Part shown: positions 1 to 9,407 of the stretch, in pieces
Position numbering within the stretch: position 1 is the stretch's first letter
Layout: each line of letters begins with the position of its first letter
Assembly (NCBI RefSeq): GCF_026651855.1
Contig: NZ_CP093280.1
Location: 4,814,001-4,878,000, forward strand
Source of the DNA: Pseudomonas silvicola
GTDB lineage: Bacteria > Pseudomonadota > Gammaproteobacteria > Pseudomonadales > Pseudomonadaceae
Length of the DNA: 64,000 nucleotides
Reading direction: 5' to 3'
Position numbers and translations under genes: made by a program
The notes under the pieces: model-generated
What the model saw: only the letters and a program-made list of their open reading frames with translations
Told to the model about the DNA's origin: nothing
Databases searched by the model: none

Positions 1-149
1 CACGCCACGAAATACAGCAGCGCAGGGTGGAAGTGTTTATCCGGGAAATCCCCTTGCGCTGTGCGTAGCGAGTCTAGTAAGCGGTTTGCGTGGATATTGC
101 GCTCGTCCAACTGCTGCATTTCGTCGAGCTGTTCTGCTGCATCAAGCAT
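1..149 (-). CDS. N-terminal part of a small hypothetical protein (runs off the window)
   Basis: Reading the minus strand from ATG at 149, an open frame continues to the window edge (49 codons). It begins MLDAAEQLDEMQQLDERN and contains HFHPALLYFV. An AAGGA ribosome site lies about 8 bases upstream of the ATG. The visible part is hydrophilic with an acidic helix-like start, and no family is recognised. The remainder lies outside the window, so no function is assigned. Confidence 0.6.
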   Translation of the reverse strand, partial: MLDAAEQLDEMQQLDERNIHANRLLDSLRTAQGDFPDKHFHPALLYFVA

Positions 150-238
150 GTCGAGTCCTTTGAAAGCCTGAGTATTCGAAAACGGCCGACAGGATAGTGG
201 CGTTTTGACTTCTCGGCTATCAGGTTCTCCCTGCTTCG

Positions 239-1459
239 CTACGGCGCGCCGGCACTGTGGGCAGGTGGTGGCGCGCCGGCCAAGGCCCGTATCCCGCAGG
301 CAAGGCACAGCAGCGCCAGCGCCGCGCAACTCAGCATCACCCAGGCCATCGCATGGGCCGAGTGGCCGTCATAGAAGTGCCCGACCAGCAGGCTCGCCAG
401 GGCGCCACCGGCCATCTGGATGGCCCGCAGCAGGGCCGCGCCGGCGCCGGCGGTGTGGGCCAGTTGTTCCAGGGACAAGTGGGTGGCATTGGGCATGACC
501 AGGCCGGTGCACAGGTTGCTCACTACCACCAAGGCCGCCAGCCCCAGTAACGGCGCGGTGCCGAAGGTGGCCAGGAGCACCAGGCCCACGCTGCTGCCCA
601 GGCTTGCCAACAGGCTGATGCCGATCAGCCGCGTTTCGCTCCAGCCGGCGTGCGCCAGCCGGTTGTTGAGCCACGAGCCGCCCAGGGTGCCCAGGGCAGT
701 GACCGCGAACAGCACGGCAAAGCCTTGGCTGCTCATGCCCAGGCCTTCCATGAACACTAGCGGCGAGGCCGTGATGTAGGCGAACATGCCGGCGAAATTC
801 AGCGCCAGAATCAATGCGCACAGGGTGAAACGGCGGTTGCCCAGTACCTGCCGGTAAGTGGCGATCAGCGCTTGCTGGCGCCGGGCCTGCGGCGGGTGGG
901 ACTCGTGCACGATGCCCCTGGCGGCCACCAGCAACGCCAACCCGGCCAGCACCAGGGCGGCGTAGATCGCCCGCCAGTCACTGAACGCCAGGATAGCCGC
1001 GCCCAGCAGAGGCGCCAGCAGTGGCGCGACGTTGTTGATGGCCACCAGCGAGCTTTGCAACGCACGGCCCTGCTGGCCGCTGAAGGCATCGCGCACGATA
1101 GCGACCGGCATGGCCGCTGCCGCCCCGGCGGCGGCGCCCTGCAACAGGCGGCTCAGTAGCAGCACCGGCATGTTCGGCGCCAGGGTGCAGACCAGTCCCG
1201 CCAGCGTGAACAACGCCAGCCCCACCAGCAGGATCGGCCGCCTGCCGATGCGGTCCGACAACGGGCCGAAGAGCAGTGGGCCCAGGACGAAACCGAGGAT
1301 GAACAGGCTGATACTCTGCGCCGCCGCGGCTGACGTGCTATGCAGCGCGCCGCCCAGTTGGCTGATGGCGGGCAGGGCCATGTCGATGGACAGCGGCGGC
1401 AGTGCGGTGCAGGCGCCCAGCAGCAGGATGTAGCGCCAGGGCGTGGTGGAGTGGGGCAT
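239..1459 (-). CDS. Bcr/CflA-type MFS drug exporter
   Basis: A 406-aa inner-membrane MFS transporter with about 12 hydrophobic helices. It resembles the Bcr/CflA branch of proton-driven drug antiporters: the first helix is followed by LPPLSIDMALPAI, and the helix 2-3 loop has GPLSDRIGRRP, the MFS motif A. The start is placed at MPHSTTPWRY because homologues begin just before helix 1; an in-frame start 23 codons upstream would add an unlikely hydrophilic leader. It lies 88 bp downstream of the helicase gene on the same strand. The substrate cannot be told from sequence. Confidence 0.88.
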   Translation of the reverse strand: MPHSTTPWRYILLLGACTALPPLSIDMALPAISQLGGALHSTSAAAAQSISLFILGFVLGPLLFGPLSDRIGRRPILLVGLALFTLAGLVCTLAPNMPVLLLSRLLQGAAAGAAAAMPVAIVRDAFSGQQGRALQSSLVAINNVAPLLAPLLGAAILAFSDWRAIYAALVLAGLALLVAARGIVHESHPPQARRQQALIATYRQVLGNRRFTLCALILALNFAGMFAYITASPLVFMEGLGMSSQGFAVLFAVTALGTLGGSWLNNRLAHAGWSETRLIGISLLASLGSSVGLVLLATFGTAPLLGLAALVVVSNLCTGLVMPNATHLSLEQLAHTAGAGAALLRAIQMAGGALASLLVGHFYDGHSAHAMAWVMLSCAALALLCLACGIRALAGAPPPAHSAGAP

Positions 1460-1547
1460 GGGCACTGGCTCGTGGCAATGAGTGAAGGAAGGGTGTGCAG
1501 GAGAGGGCCCGCGGCCCCCTCCGCTCAACAGGCTGCCCCAAGGGGGA

Positions 1548-4500
1548 TCAAGGCGTTGGCTGGTAGCCCTTGCGCAGCTTCTCCGCGACCAGTTTTTCCA
1601 CCTCGCGCAGCGCGCGTTCCGGGCTGTCCATGGTCTTGATCAATGTCTGCCCCTTGGTACCGATTCGGCCAAAATGCACCACCACGTCGGCGTCAGCGGT
1701 GCCGATGCGCCAGAACTTGTTGGCGCTGCCCTCACCGAAGGTGAATTCGCGCAGGGCCGGATCGGCCTTCGCCGCGGCAGGCAGAGGCGCCGGCGGCTCC
1801 ACGTCGGCCTCGGGTTCCGGCGCTAGCGGCTCCTCGCCGCGCAGCGCCGCTTCGATGCGGTTGAGCACCGTTTCGCGGTCGTGCAGCCAGTCATGGCTGA
1901 GCACATCGATGATCTTCCAGCCGAAGCTGCGCAGCACCGTCGGGCGGAAGATGTAGCGTTCGCGCACGTTGGCCATGGCGTCAGTGTCGCCATCGAGCAG
2001 GATGCCCAGGTTGAACTGCGCGCCGCCTTCGTCGGCAATGGCCAGATCGCAGCGAAACTGCGAACGGCCCACGTATTCGGCCACCTGATGGCCGCGCTGG
2101 CGCAGGGCGGCGGCCAGGGCAGCACGCAGGCTGTCGCGCGGCAGTGTCACGGCGAACGACTGCTTGGCCCCCTGGTTGAGGTTGGCCAGGATGCCTTGGG
2201 ACCGTGCCGCGTCGCCCACTGCGCTGGCCTGGGCAAACTGCAGAAAGGCGCGTAACGCCGCGGCCCCCTCGTTATGGGTATTGGTGATGGCTTCGGCGTC
2301 GATGCTGGAGACCACCGCCATGCGCTTGCGCGCGCGGCTGAAAATCACGTTCAGGCGCTTTTCGCCACCGCGCTGGTTGATGGGGCCGAAGTTCATCAGC
2401 ATCTTGCCGTTGGGCCCGGGGGCATAGCAGATGCTGAGGATGATCACGTCGCGCTCGTCGCCCTGCACGTTTTCCAGGTTCTTGACGAACAGCCCGTTGA
2501 ACTGCCCGGCGTCCTCGCGCACGTACTCCTGCTCCAGGCGAGTGGCGAACGCCGAGTCGCTGCTGGCCAGGTTTTCCAGAGCCCGCTCGATTTCCCCTTG
2601 CTGGGCCTCGGAAAACGCCACGATACCCAGGCTCAGGCCCGTCTCGCGTTGCAGCAGTTCACGCACCAGTTGCGCGATGTAGCGCGCTTCGGCGACGTTG
2701 CTGCGGCTCACGTACACGCCATCGGCCATTTTCAGGTAACTGATGGGGCTGGCCAGTAGCGCATCGGCGCCCTGGGCCACGGCTTCATCGCTGGCGTCCA
2801 GGGGGGCCGCAAGCTGGCCGGGTTGTTCGATACGGCGGTCGGGAATGGTGATCAGGCGGCCCTCGTAGAAGGCCGCGTTGGAGAAGCTGATCAGCGCTTC
2901 GTGTCGGCTGCGGTAGTGCCAGGCCAGCAAGGTGGCCGGCAGGTTGCGGGCGGCCTGGCTCAATAGGCTGTCGGCGTCCAGGTTGATAGCGACCTGTTCG
3001 CCGTCCTCCACGGCAATCAGTTCATGCTCGTCCTGCTCTCCGGCCCCGGAGAAAAAGCGGGTAGGGGGCAACTGCATCTCGTCGCCCACCACGACCACCT
3101 GCTGTGCCCGGCTCAGAGCCGGCACGGCTTCTTCGCTGGGGATCTGGCTGGCCTCGTCGAAGATCACCACGTCAAACAGGTCGGCGGTCAGGGGCAGGGT
3201 GTCCGACACCGACAGCGGGCTCATCAGCCAGATAGGCTTGAGGTCGTTGATGACCAGGCCGCTGTCGCCGCTGGCCAGCTCGCGGATCGCTCGGTAGCGC
3301 ATGGTCTTGCCCAGCTCGTGTTCGAGCTCTCGGCGCCCCTTGGCGTACTGTTTCTTGAACTCCCGGGCGCCCGCATCCAGTTGGCTCACGGACAGCGCCG
3401 AGTGTTTCACATGGTCGAGGAAGCGCTGGTGCACGGTGGCATTGAGCACGCGGGCGTTGTGGGTCAGCAGGCTGGCTTCGGCCTGGCTGACCTGGCGGGT
3501 CGCGGCGCTCAAAGCCTGGCCGTCGAAGCGTGCCACGGACGGGTTGGCACGGTACAGGCGAGCCAGGTTTTCGCCGGCGATCAGCCCGTCCAGGGTCCGT
3601 TGTGGCAGCGGCTGGTGTTGCACCACCCACAGGCAAGCGGGATCGGCGCCGTGCAGCTCGGCCAGCAGCGGCAGGGTATCGGGCAACTCATCCAATGCTT
3701 CCTGCAGGTCGCGCAGGTATTCGGCCAGTTCCCCCAGGGTCAGCGTCGGACCGAACGCGCAGCCATGCTGCACCTGAGCCGCCAGGCGTTCCACGACACT
3801 GTGCAGATTGGCTTCTTCACGGGCTTCGGCCAACGCCTGGGGCTGGGTGTGCAAGCGCTCCAGCCACTGGCGCAGCAGGCGCGACTCGGCCAGTTGCTGC
3901 AGCAGGGCGTCCAGGCCGTGCACCAGCCGTTCGACATCGTCGATGCCGTAGTGGCCCTGCAGGCGTGCTTTCTCGGCCTGCAGGTGCGCCTGGGCGCTGT
4001 GCTCGGCGGCCAGGGCCGCCAGCACGCTGGCGTAGCCCGGGTCGATGGCGTGCTGGCTGAAGTCGTAGCGCCGCTGCAACTCCCCGCGCAGGCGCCACCA
4101 GGCCGGCTGCAGCCAGCGCAGCGGCGACTGCCCCAGGCGCTGCACCAGGGCTTGGGCGGCCTGGGTGTCCTGGGTATCGAGTTTGTCGCGCCAGTGGCGG
4201 TTGGCTTCGCTGGCGCCGTGTGCCTGCACGGCCAGGGTATGCAGAGTGGCCTGCTCGGCCTGCAGTGCCTTGGCCGCGGCAGAACCGGGCTGCAGCAGGT
4301 CCAGGTGCGCCGCGAGGTTGGCTTGGGTCAGTTGTTGCGCCGCATGGGTCAGGAGCTGGGCATCGACCAGGCGGGTTTCGCTGTTCAGCAGGCCGCTGGA
4401 CGTTTCCAGGAACTGCTCGACGCGGTCCATCAGTGGGCCGGCCTCGTCGAGGAATGCCTTGACCTGACCGTAGGCATGGTCGTGGCCCACCACTGCGCCA

Positions 4501-6965
4501 GCCAGGCGGCTGAAGGGGTGAAGGGCGAAGCTGTCGAGGCCGAACTGTTGGGCCATGGTCGTGAACAGCCGGCTGGTCAGGTCGCGCTGCGCCTGCCAGG
4601 TGTCCCAGCGGGGCAGGCGCTCGAGCACCTCAGGGGGCAGTTGCAGCCCACTTGAAGGCTGCTCGATCAGGTAGCGCACCAACTCGCGGATGGAGCAGGC
4701 CAGCGCCTCGGGAACGCTGGCCATGGCCTGCTCGAACTGTTCGATCAGGCCCAGTTGCTGGCGGGCAGTGGCGAGTGTGGCGTCGCGCCGAGCCTGCAAT
4801 TGCGGTGCCTGGGGGTCGTTGCCGATCCAGCGTTCATAGCATTCGCGCAGGTCGCTGACGAAGGCCTTCTTGTCTGTCTGCGAGTCATGGATCAGGCAGC
4901 ACAGATCGCCCAGTTCACTCTGTTGCAGGCGGTGGAACACCACGTCCAGCGCCGCGCGCTTTTCGCACACGAACAGCACGCGCAAGCCGCGGCCCGCGTA
5001 GTCGGCGATCAGGTTGGTGATGGTCTGCGATTTGCCGGTACCTGGCGGCCCCTGGATGATGAAGTGGCGGCCGCTGCGGGCCAGGCTCACGGCGGCGTTC
5101 TGCGTCGCATCGGCGGCCACCACGTTCCACTGTTCGGCCAGGGCGATGGGGGCGGGCGCCGGTACGTCCACCTCGCGCGGCTCGATGGAGAACAGCCGGT
5201 CGAATGCCTGGTTCTGCGCCGGCTCGTCGATCAGTTGCGCGTAGTCGCGCACCAGCGACATCTTGCGGTAGTTGAAGTTGGCCAGGGTCACCTGGGTCAG
5301 GTCGATGTCCCAGGCATAGCGGTGGCCCAGGTCCTGGGGCAGGCTGAACGTGCTGTTCTCGGTGGTACTGGCGGCCATCTGGTGGGTGCGGGCCGCGGGT
5401 TTGCTGCCTACCGCACCGCGTAGCGGCAATGCGCTGGGCAGTACCTTCTGGCGGAACAGTTGCAGGCCCAGGGGCCGGTAGTCATCGCGGGCGTAGCTGA
5501 AATCCGGCCGCACCGACGGCCCGGTGGCACGCTGGCGGGCACGGCGGCGCTGAAAGTGGTGCAGGTGCTGCACCGCTTTCTGGTGAATCATCTCGATCTG
5601 CGGCTTGCTTTGCAGGCGCAGCTCCACCCCGGGTTCGGTCAGTTTGATCTGCCGGGCGATGTCCTGGTGAATCTGTTCCAGGGAGGTTTTCTGCAGATCC
5701 ACGGTTTCCGGTAGCTGAATGTCGTAGAGCTGGCGCAACTGGTGGCGCAGCACCGGGTTGAACTGCGCTTCGGTTTCATCGCATTGCAGCACGAACTGGT
5801 CGCGCACGCCTTTCTTGCGGCTCAGTTCCACCGGCAGCCACAGCAGCGGCGTGACAATGCGCTCCTGCGGGTCATCCTTGAGGTTGTGCCAGCGCATGAA
5901 CGCGACCACCAGGCGCAGGTTGCTGAAACCGAACTCAGCGCGGTCGCGGCGGGTATCCTGTATCAGCCGTTCCAGCGACGTCTGGAGCCAGGCCTGGTCT
6001 TCGAAGCGCAGCCACTGCTGCAGGCCCACGGGCTTGCCACTGAGTACCTGCTCGGAGAAACCGCCAAAGGTGGCCTGCCAGGTACACAGGGCTTCGGGGC
6101 GGATGCTTTCCACGCGCATGACCAGGGGCACGCTGGCCACGGTCAGGTTGATGGTGGCCTGGGTGGGGCGGAAATGCAGCAGGCGGTTGCGCCGGGACAG
6201 GTCGAACAAGCGGTTGCGCAGGTGTTCCAGCACCACAGTGCGCCGTGAGCCGGGGCCCTGGGCCTGGGACAGCACCCACTCCACATCCAGCGCGGCGGGC
6301 TGGTCGCGCCAGGTTTCCAGGCGCCGGATCAGCGAGGCAAGGTCAGTGGCCCGCTGGTGGCGGTTGAGCTCGGTCATTTCAACGATGACGTTAGCCAGCA
6401 CCGGGTTCAACTTGGCATTGAGCTGGAACAGGTTGCGGCGGTGGCGGGAGAAGGTTTTCAGGTCTTCCAGCTCGGCGATGTCCAGCCCGCAGGCCAGGGC
6501 CGCCAGCAGCAAGCCCAGCTGGAAGATGTCGGTGATTTCATCGTGATGCCCCAGCTGCTCTTCCCAGGTATGCAGCCCCGTGAGGTAGACGGGGTGGGCG
6601 ATAGGCGCGTGCGGGTCTTCCTGCACCTGCAGGTCGGTGACCGCGGTGCCTAATTCGGAGTCATGGGTGAGGCGCACCGTGCCGACGATGTTCAGGGCCG
6701 ACTCAGGGCTGGGTTGCACCTGCTTGATGGCCTCGAGGGCCAGACGTGGCGCCTGGCCGTGGGCCTCGCGCAACACCAGGCTGCGCTCCGGGCCCTGAAC
6801 GATGGCCTGGTAGCCTAGCCGCGCGACGTGCGCCTGTTCGTGCAGGCGGGCGACTTCGCGCAGCAGCGGCAGCATCAGGAACAGTACATCGTCGATGGGC
6901 ACGGCAGCGCCGTCGTGATGGGTGAGCAATTGCTCGAAGGTGATGTCCTGATTCATTGGGTCCAT
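1548..6965 (-). CDS. Giant SF1 (DNA2/NAM7-like) helicase with kinase-like N-terminus, degenerate nuclease and WGR domain
   Basis: An 1805-aa multidomain protein. Residues about 1-240 resemble a protein-kinase fold without catalytic residues: a stretch like the alpha-E helix and HRD region (LREVARLHEQAHVARLGY), then DIFQLGLLLAALACG like the kinase DVxSLG helix. A DUF4011-type region follows. The helicase core has Walker A GPPGTGKSQT (about 633-642), Walker B DEASQ (about 1270), QGDERDVIILS and a late arginine motif (LNVIFSRAR). Residues about 1618-1700 match the VSR/MTES_1575-like nuclease fold, but GIECDG is replaced by GILLDG. The last 70 residues are a WGR domain (FWRIGTADADVVVHFGRIG). GGAGG sits 7 bases before the chosen ATG, which lies inside the end of the metallopeptidase gene. 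Nucleic-acid remodelling, perhaps defence or repair, is inferred. Confidence 0.85.
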   Translation of the reverse strand: MDPMNQDITFEQLLTHHDGAAVPIDDVLFLMLPLLREVARLHEQAHVARLGYQAIVQGPERSLVLREAHGQAPRLALEAIKQVQPSPESALNIVGTVRLTHDSELGTAVTDLQVQEDPHAPIAHPVYLTGLHTWEEQLGHHDEITDIFQLGLLLAALACGLDIAELEDLKTFSRHRRNLFQLNAKLNPVLANVIVEMTELNRHQRATDLASLIRRLETWRDQPAALDVEWVLSQAQGPGSRRTVVLEHLRNRLFDLSRRNRLLHFRPTQATINLTVASVPLVMRVESIRPEALCTWQATFGGFSEQVLSGKPVGLQQWLRFEDQAWLQTSLERLIQDTRRDRAEFGFSNLRLVVAFMRWHNLKDDPQERIVTPLLWLPVELSRKKGVRDQFVLQCDETEAQFNPVLRHQLRQLYDIQLPETVDLQKTSLEQIHQDIARQIKLTEPGVELRLQSKPQIEMIHQKAVQHLHHFQRRRARQRATGPSVRPDFSYARDDYRPLGLQLFRQKVLPSALPLRGAVGSKPAARTHQMAASTTENSTFSLPQDLGHRYAWDIDLTQVTLANFNYRKMSLVRDYAQLIDEPAQNQAFDRLFSIEPREVDVPAPAPIALAEQWNVVAADATQNAAVSLARSGRHFIIQGPPGTGKSQTITNLIADYAGRGLRVLFVCEKRAALDVVFHRLQQSELGDLCCLIHDSQTDKKAFVSDLRECYERWIGNDPQAPQLQARRDATLATARQQLGLIEQFEQAMASVPEALACSIRELVRYLIEQPSSGLQLPPEVLERLPRWDTWQAQRDLTSRLFTTMAQQFGLDSFALHPFSRLAGAVVGHDHAYGQVKAFLDEAGPLMDRVEQFLETSSGLLNSETRLVDAQLLTHAAQQLTQANLAAHLDLLQPGSAAAKALQAEQATLHTLAVQAHGASEANRHWRDKLDTQDTQAAQALVQRLGQSPLRWLQPAWWRLRGELQRRYDFSQHAIDPGYASVLAALAAEHSAQAHLQAEKARLQGHYGIDDVERLVHGLDALLQQLAESRLLRQWLERLHTQPQALAEAREEANLHSVVERLAAQVQHGCAFGPTLTLGELAEYLRDLQEALDELPDTLPLLAELHGADPACLWVVQHQPLPQRTLDGLIAGENLARLYRANPSVARFDGQALSAATRQVSQAEASLLTHNARVLNATVHQRFLDHVKHSALSVSQLDAGAREFKKQYAKGRRELEHELGKTMRYRAIRELASGDSGLVINDLKPIWLMSPLSVSDTLPLTADLFDVVIFDEASQIPSEEAVPALSRAQQVVVVGDEMQLPPTRFFSGAGEQDEHELIAVEDGEQVAINLDADSLLSQAARNLPATLLAWHYRSRHEALISFSNAAFYEGRLITIPDRRIEQPGQLAAPLDASDEAVAQGADALLASPISYLKMADGVYVSRSNVAEARYIAQLVRELLQRETGLSLGIVAFSEAQQGEIERALENLASSDSAFATRLEQEYVREDAGQFNGLFVKNLENVQGDERDVIILSICYAPGPNGKMLMNFGPINQRGGEKRLNVIFSRARKRMAVVSSIDAEAITNTHNEGAAALRAFLQFAQASAVGDAARSQGILANLNQGAKQSFAVTLPRDSLRAALAAALRQRGHQVAEYVGRSQFRCDLAIADEGGAQFNLGILLDGDTDAMANVRERYIFRPTVLRSFGWKIIDVLSHDWLHDRETVLNRIEAALRGEEPLAPEPEADVEPPAPLPAAAKADPALREFTFGEGSANKFWRIGTADADVVVHFGRIGTKGQTLIKTMDSPERALREVEKLVAEKLRKGYQPTP

Positions 6966-8155
6966 GTGTCGACCTCCGCCTTGAGGGCACGGGTGAGCGG
7001 GTCGAGCTCGCGTTTCTGCAGCTTGAGGTCCTGCTTCAGCCGGGTGATGAATGCGTCAGCGCTGCCTATTCTCTGCGCCGTGCGCAGGGCATGCAGCAAA
7101 GCGCCCTCGCGCAGGTCGGGGTCCACCAGGCACAGGTCGAGCATGACGAAATGCAGGTATTCGTGGACGCTGGCGTCGATGCGTTCGATATCCAGGGTGT
7201 TGAGGTCCAGGGCCGGTTCCGTGTCCTTCCAGTCGGGGAAGAAGCTGCGCACCTGGTGGCCGATGGCTTCGGACCGCATGGCCGGGGCGTTGACGAAGGC
7301 GGCGATGAAACCTCGGGTCAGAGCGGTGAGGTCAACTTGCCCGACCAGGTCCAGGCGGTCGAGGGCCAGTGGGCCGCGCAAGCGCCGCTGCAACCAGGCT
7401 TCCATGTCAGGGGCTTGCTGCCACCAACTGTCCAGCGCGTGGGAGCGCAAGAAGGTTTCCGGGTGCGAGACGCCCTGGGACACGGGCGCATCCTTGCCGT
7501 CCAGCTCCCGCGCCTGGGCCAGGTAGCTGGCGGCGTCGACCGTGGCCAGGCCCGTGTGCACCTTCACCAGTGAGGTGATCGCCGGGCCTGGGCCGCCGGC
7601 CACCAGTGCCGCGCCGCGGTCGGCGTAGATCTCCGTGTGCAGGCTGTACAGGCGTGCCGTCTGCTCCAGGCTGGGCGGTGCCAGGACATTGGCCAGGGCA
7701 TGGTTGAGCACACGGTCGGCGGTCAGGTAGTCACCGTCCTGCTCCGACCACAGGCGGTAATGCGCCAATTCGTGGCCCAGCAGCGCCAACAGCTCCTGAG
7801 CGTCCAGGCGTTGCAGAATCGGGCCATGGAACACCACGTGCACTTCGCCGGCCAGGTAGAACAGGCTGGCGTTCATCGCGCCGTCGCCGGCCTGGTACAG
7901 CGTGGCCGGTGCCTCGATCTGCAACTGCTGCAGGGCCGTGGCGCAGGCGTGGTAGGCGTCCGGGTGGCTGTCGGGGCTGAGCCGGTAGGTGTCGCGCAGC
8001 AGTTGCGCGCGAACGTCCTGGGCGTGTTCCTGCTGTACCACCAGTGACGATGCCCAGCTCCACACGGCGGGCTCCCGGGTCTTCAGGTAGTCGACCACTT
8101 GCTGGTGGTAAGGCAGTGGGGTCAGGCTGGCGAGGTCCAGCGCGGGTGTCGTCAT
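6953..8155 (-). CDS. M48-like zinc metallopeptidase co-transcribed with the helicase
   Basis: A 400-aa protein with HELAH at about residues 127-131, the zinc-binding HExxH motif, followed about 40 residues later by HTEIYADRGA. The latter matches the ExxAD third-ligand helix of M48 peptidases. No signal peptide or clear membrane helices are seen, unlike HtpX, so it is probably cytoplasmic. Its stop codon overlaps the start of the helicase gene by 13 bases, which implies translational coupling and a shared function. The C-terminal half has no recognised domain. AAGGAC lies about 9 bases upstream of the ATG. The substrate is unknown. Confidence 0.8.
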   Translation of the reverse strand: MTTPALDLASLTPLPYHQQVVDYLKTREPAVWSWASSLVVQQEHAQDVRAQLLRDTYRLSPDSHPDAYHACATALQQLQIEAPATLYQAGDGAMNASLFYLAGEVHVVFHGPILQRLDAQELLALLGHELAHYRLWSEQDGDYLTADRVLNHALANVLAPPSLEQTARLYSLHTEIYADRGAALVAGGPGPAITSLVKVHTGLATVDAASYLAQARELDGKDAPVSQGVSHPETFLRSHALDSWWQQAPDMEAWLQRRLRGPLALDRLDLVGQVDLTALTRGFIAAFVNAPAMRSEAIGHQVRSFFPDWKDTEPALDLNTLDIERIDASVHEYLHFVMLDLCLVDPDLREGALLHALRTAQRIGSADAFITRLKQDLKLQKRELDPLTRALKAEVDTWTQ

Positions 8156-8379
8156 CGTTCAAACGTCCTTGAGGATACCGTTCCATCGGGCGCGCCTGGA
8201 AGACGCGCGGAGGGCCGGCATCCCGATATCGAGCGGCAGGTCATGGCTGCGGAGCATACCCATTGCAGGGGCAAAATACTTGTGAAAGTGCTGGGGCTGG
8301 CGTGCCAGCGAACGTTCGCGGCCGACGCTGCCCTGACCGCGTCCCACAGGCCACGTTGTGGCAGAAGCGGCGCGTGACG

Positions 8380-9300
8380 TCACGTAGCGAGCGGGGCCAG
8401 GGGGCCGAATCGGTCGGTGTACAGTTCCCGCGCCCAGTCGATGAATACCCTGACCCGCGGTGATAGCTGGCGGTGGAAGGGATACAGCGCCGAGACGGGT
8501 AGGTCCGGGCAGGGCCACTGCTGGAGTACCTGCACCAGGCGGCCAGCCTTGAGGTGGTCTTCCAGCCGGAAGCGTGGCACCTGAATCAACCCGCAACCGG
8601 CCAGCGCTGCCGCCAGGTAGCATTCTGAATCGCTCACCGTGACCCAGCCGCTGGCCTGAAATTCGCTGACAACCCCTTCGACCACAGCGGTGAAGGGATA
8701 CCGGTGCTCGTGGCCGCGGGAAAAGAAGCCGATGCCCGCGTGCCCCTCCAGCTCGGCCGGGTGAAGGGGCTCGCCATGCTCACGCAGGTACTGCGGGCTG
8801 GCGCAGATGATCTGCGGCATGTCGGCGAGTTTTCTCGCCACCAGCGACGAGTCCCCCGGCTGACCGGCGCGAATCACGCAGTCGATGCCTTCCTTGACCA
8901 GGTCGACCAGGCGGTCGCCGCTGCTGATCACCAGTTCGATGTGTGGGTAGCGTGCCCGAAACTCGCCGATGCGGGGCAGGATGATCGCCGTGGCATGAGC
9001 GCCGTGAACATCCAGGCGCAAGGTGCCGTGGGGGTTGCCGACCTGGGTGCTGAGGGCGGTCTCGGCGTCCTCCAGGTCAGCCAGCAAACGCTTGCAGCGG
9101 TCATAGAAGGCCAGGCCGTCCAGGGTGGGGGAGACCTGGCGGGTGGTGCGGTCCAGCAGCCGCGCGCCCAGGCGTTGCTCCAGTTGCTTGATGGCGTGTG
9201 TGGCGGTGGCGCGTGGCAGCGCCAGCACGCCAGCCGCTTCGGTGAAGCTGCCGAGCTCGACGATGCGGGTGAACAGATGCATGGCATCGAAACGGTCCAT
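8380..9300 (-). CDS. LysR-family transcriptional regulator
   Basis: A 306-aa LysR regulator. The winged HTH is at residues about 5-62 (FTRIVELGSFTEAAGVLALP, then TATHAIKQLEQRLGARLLDR), followed by a substrate-binding effector domain. ATG at 9300 is preferred over the in-frame ATG at 9312 because GGAG sits 4 bases upstream and family members begin MDRFDAM. It is divergent from the SDR gene at 9408 with about 107 bp between them, so it probably controls that gene. It belongs to the broad CrgA/AaeR-like group with unknown effectors. Confidence 0.92.
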   Translation of the reverse strand: MDRFDAMHLFTRIVELGSFTEAAGVLALPRATATHAIKQLEQRLGARLLDRTTRQVSPTLDGLAFYDRCKRLLADLEDAETALSTQVGNPHGTLRLDVHGAHATAIILPRIGEFRARYPHIELVISSGDRLVDLVKEGIDCVIRAGQPGDSSLVARKLADMPQIICASPQYLREHGEPLHPAELEGHAGIGFFSRGHEHRYPFTAVVEGVVSEFQASGWVTVSDSECYLAAALAGCGLIQVPRFRLEDHLKAGRLVQVLQQWPCPDLPVSALYPFHRQLSPRVRVFIDWARELYTDRFGPLAPLAT

Positions 9301-9407
9301 GGAACTCCGCATTGTTGACGTTCATTGAACAGACAAACCCATCAAAGCCCATTTATTCGTCAGGCGTCAATTGCCATGATGAACCCACCCCATCAGAGGA
9401 TCACCGC

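Noticed and set aside
3024-4655. 543-codon plus-strand frame opposite the giant helicase
   Set aside because: Antisense shadow with no domain or ribosome site.
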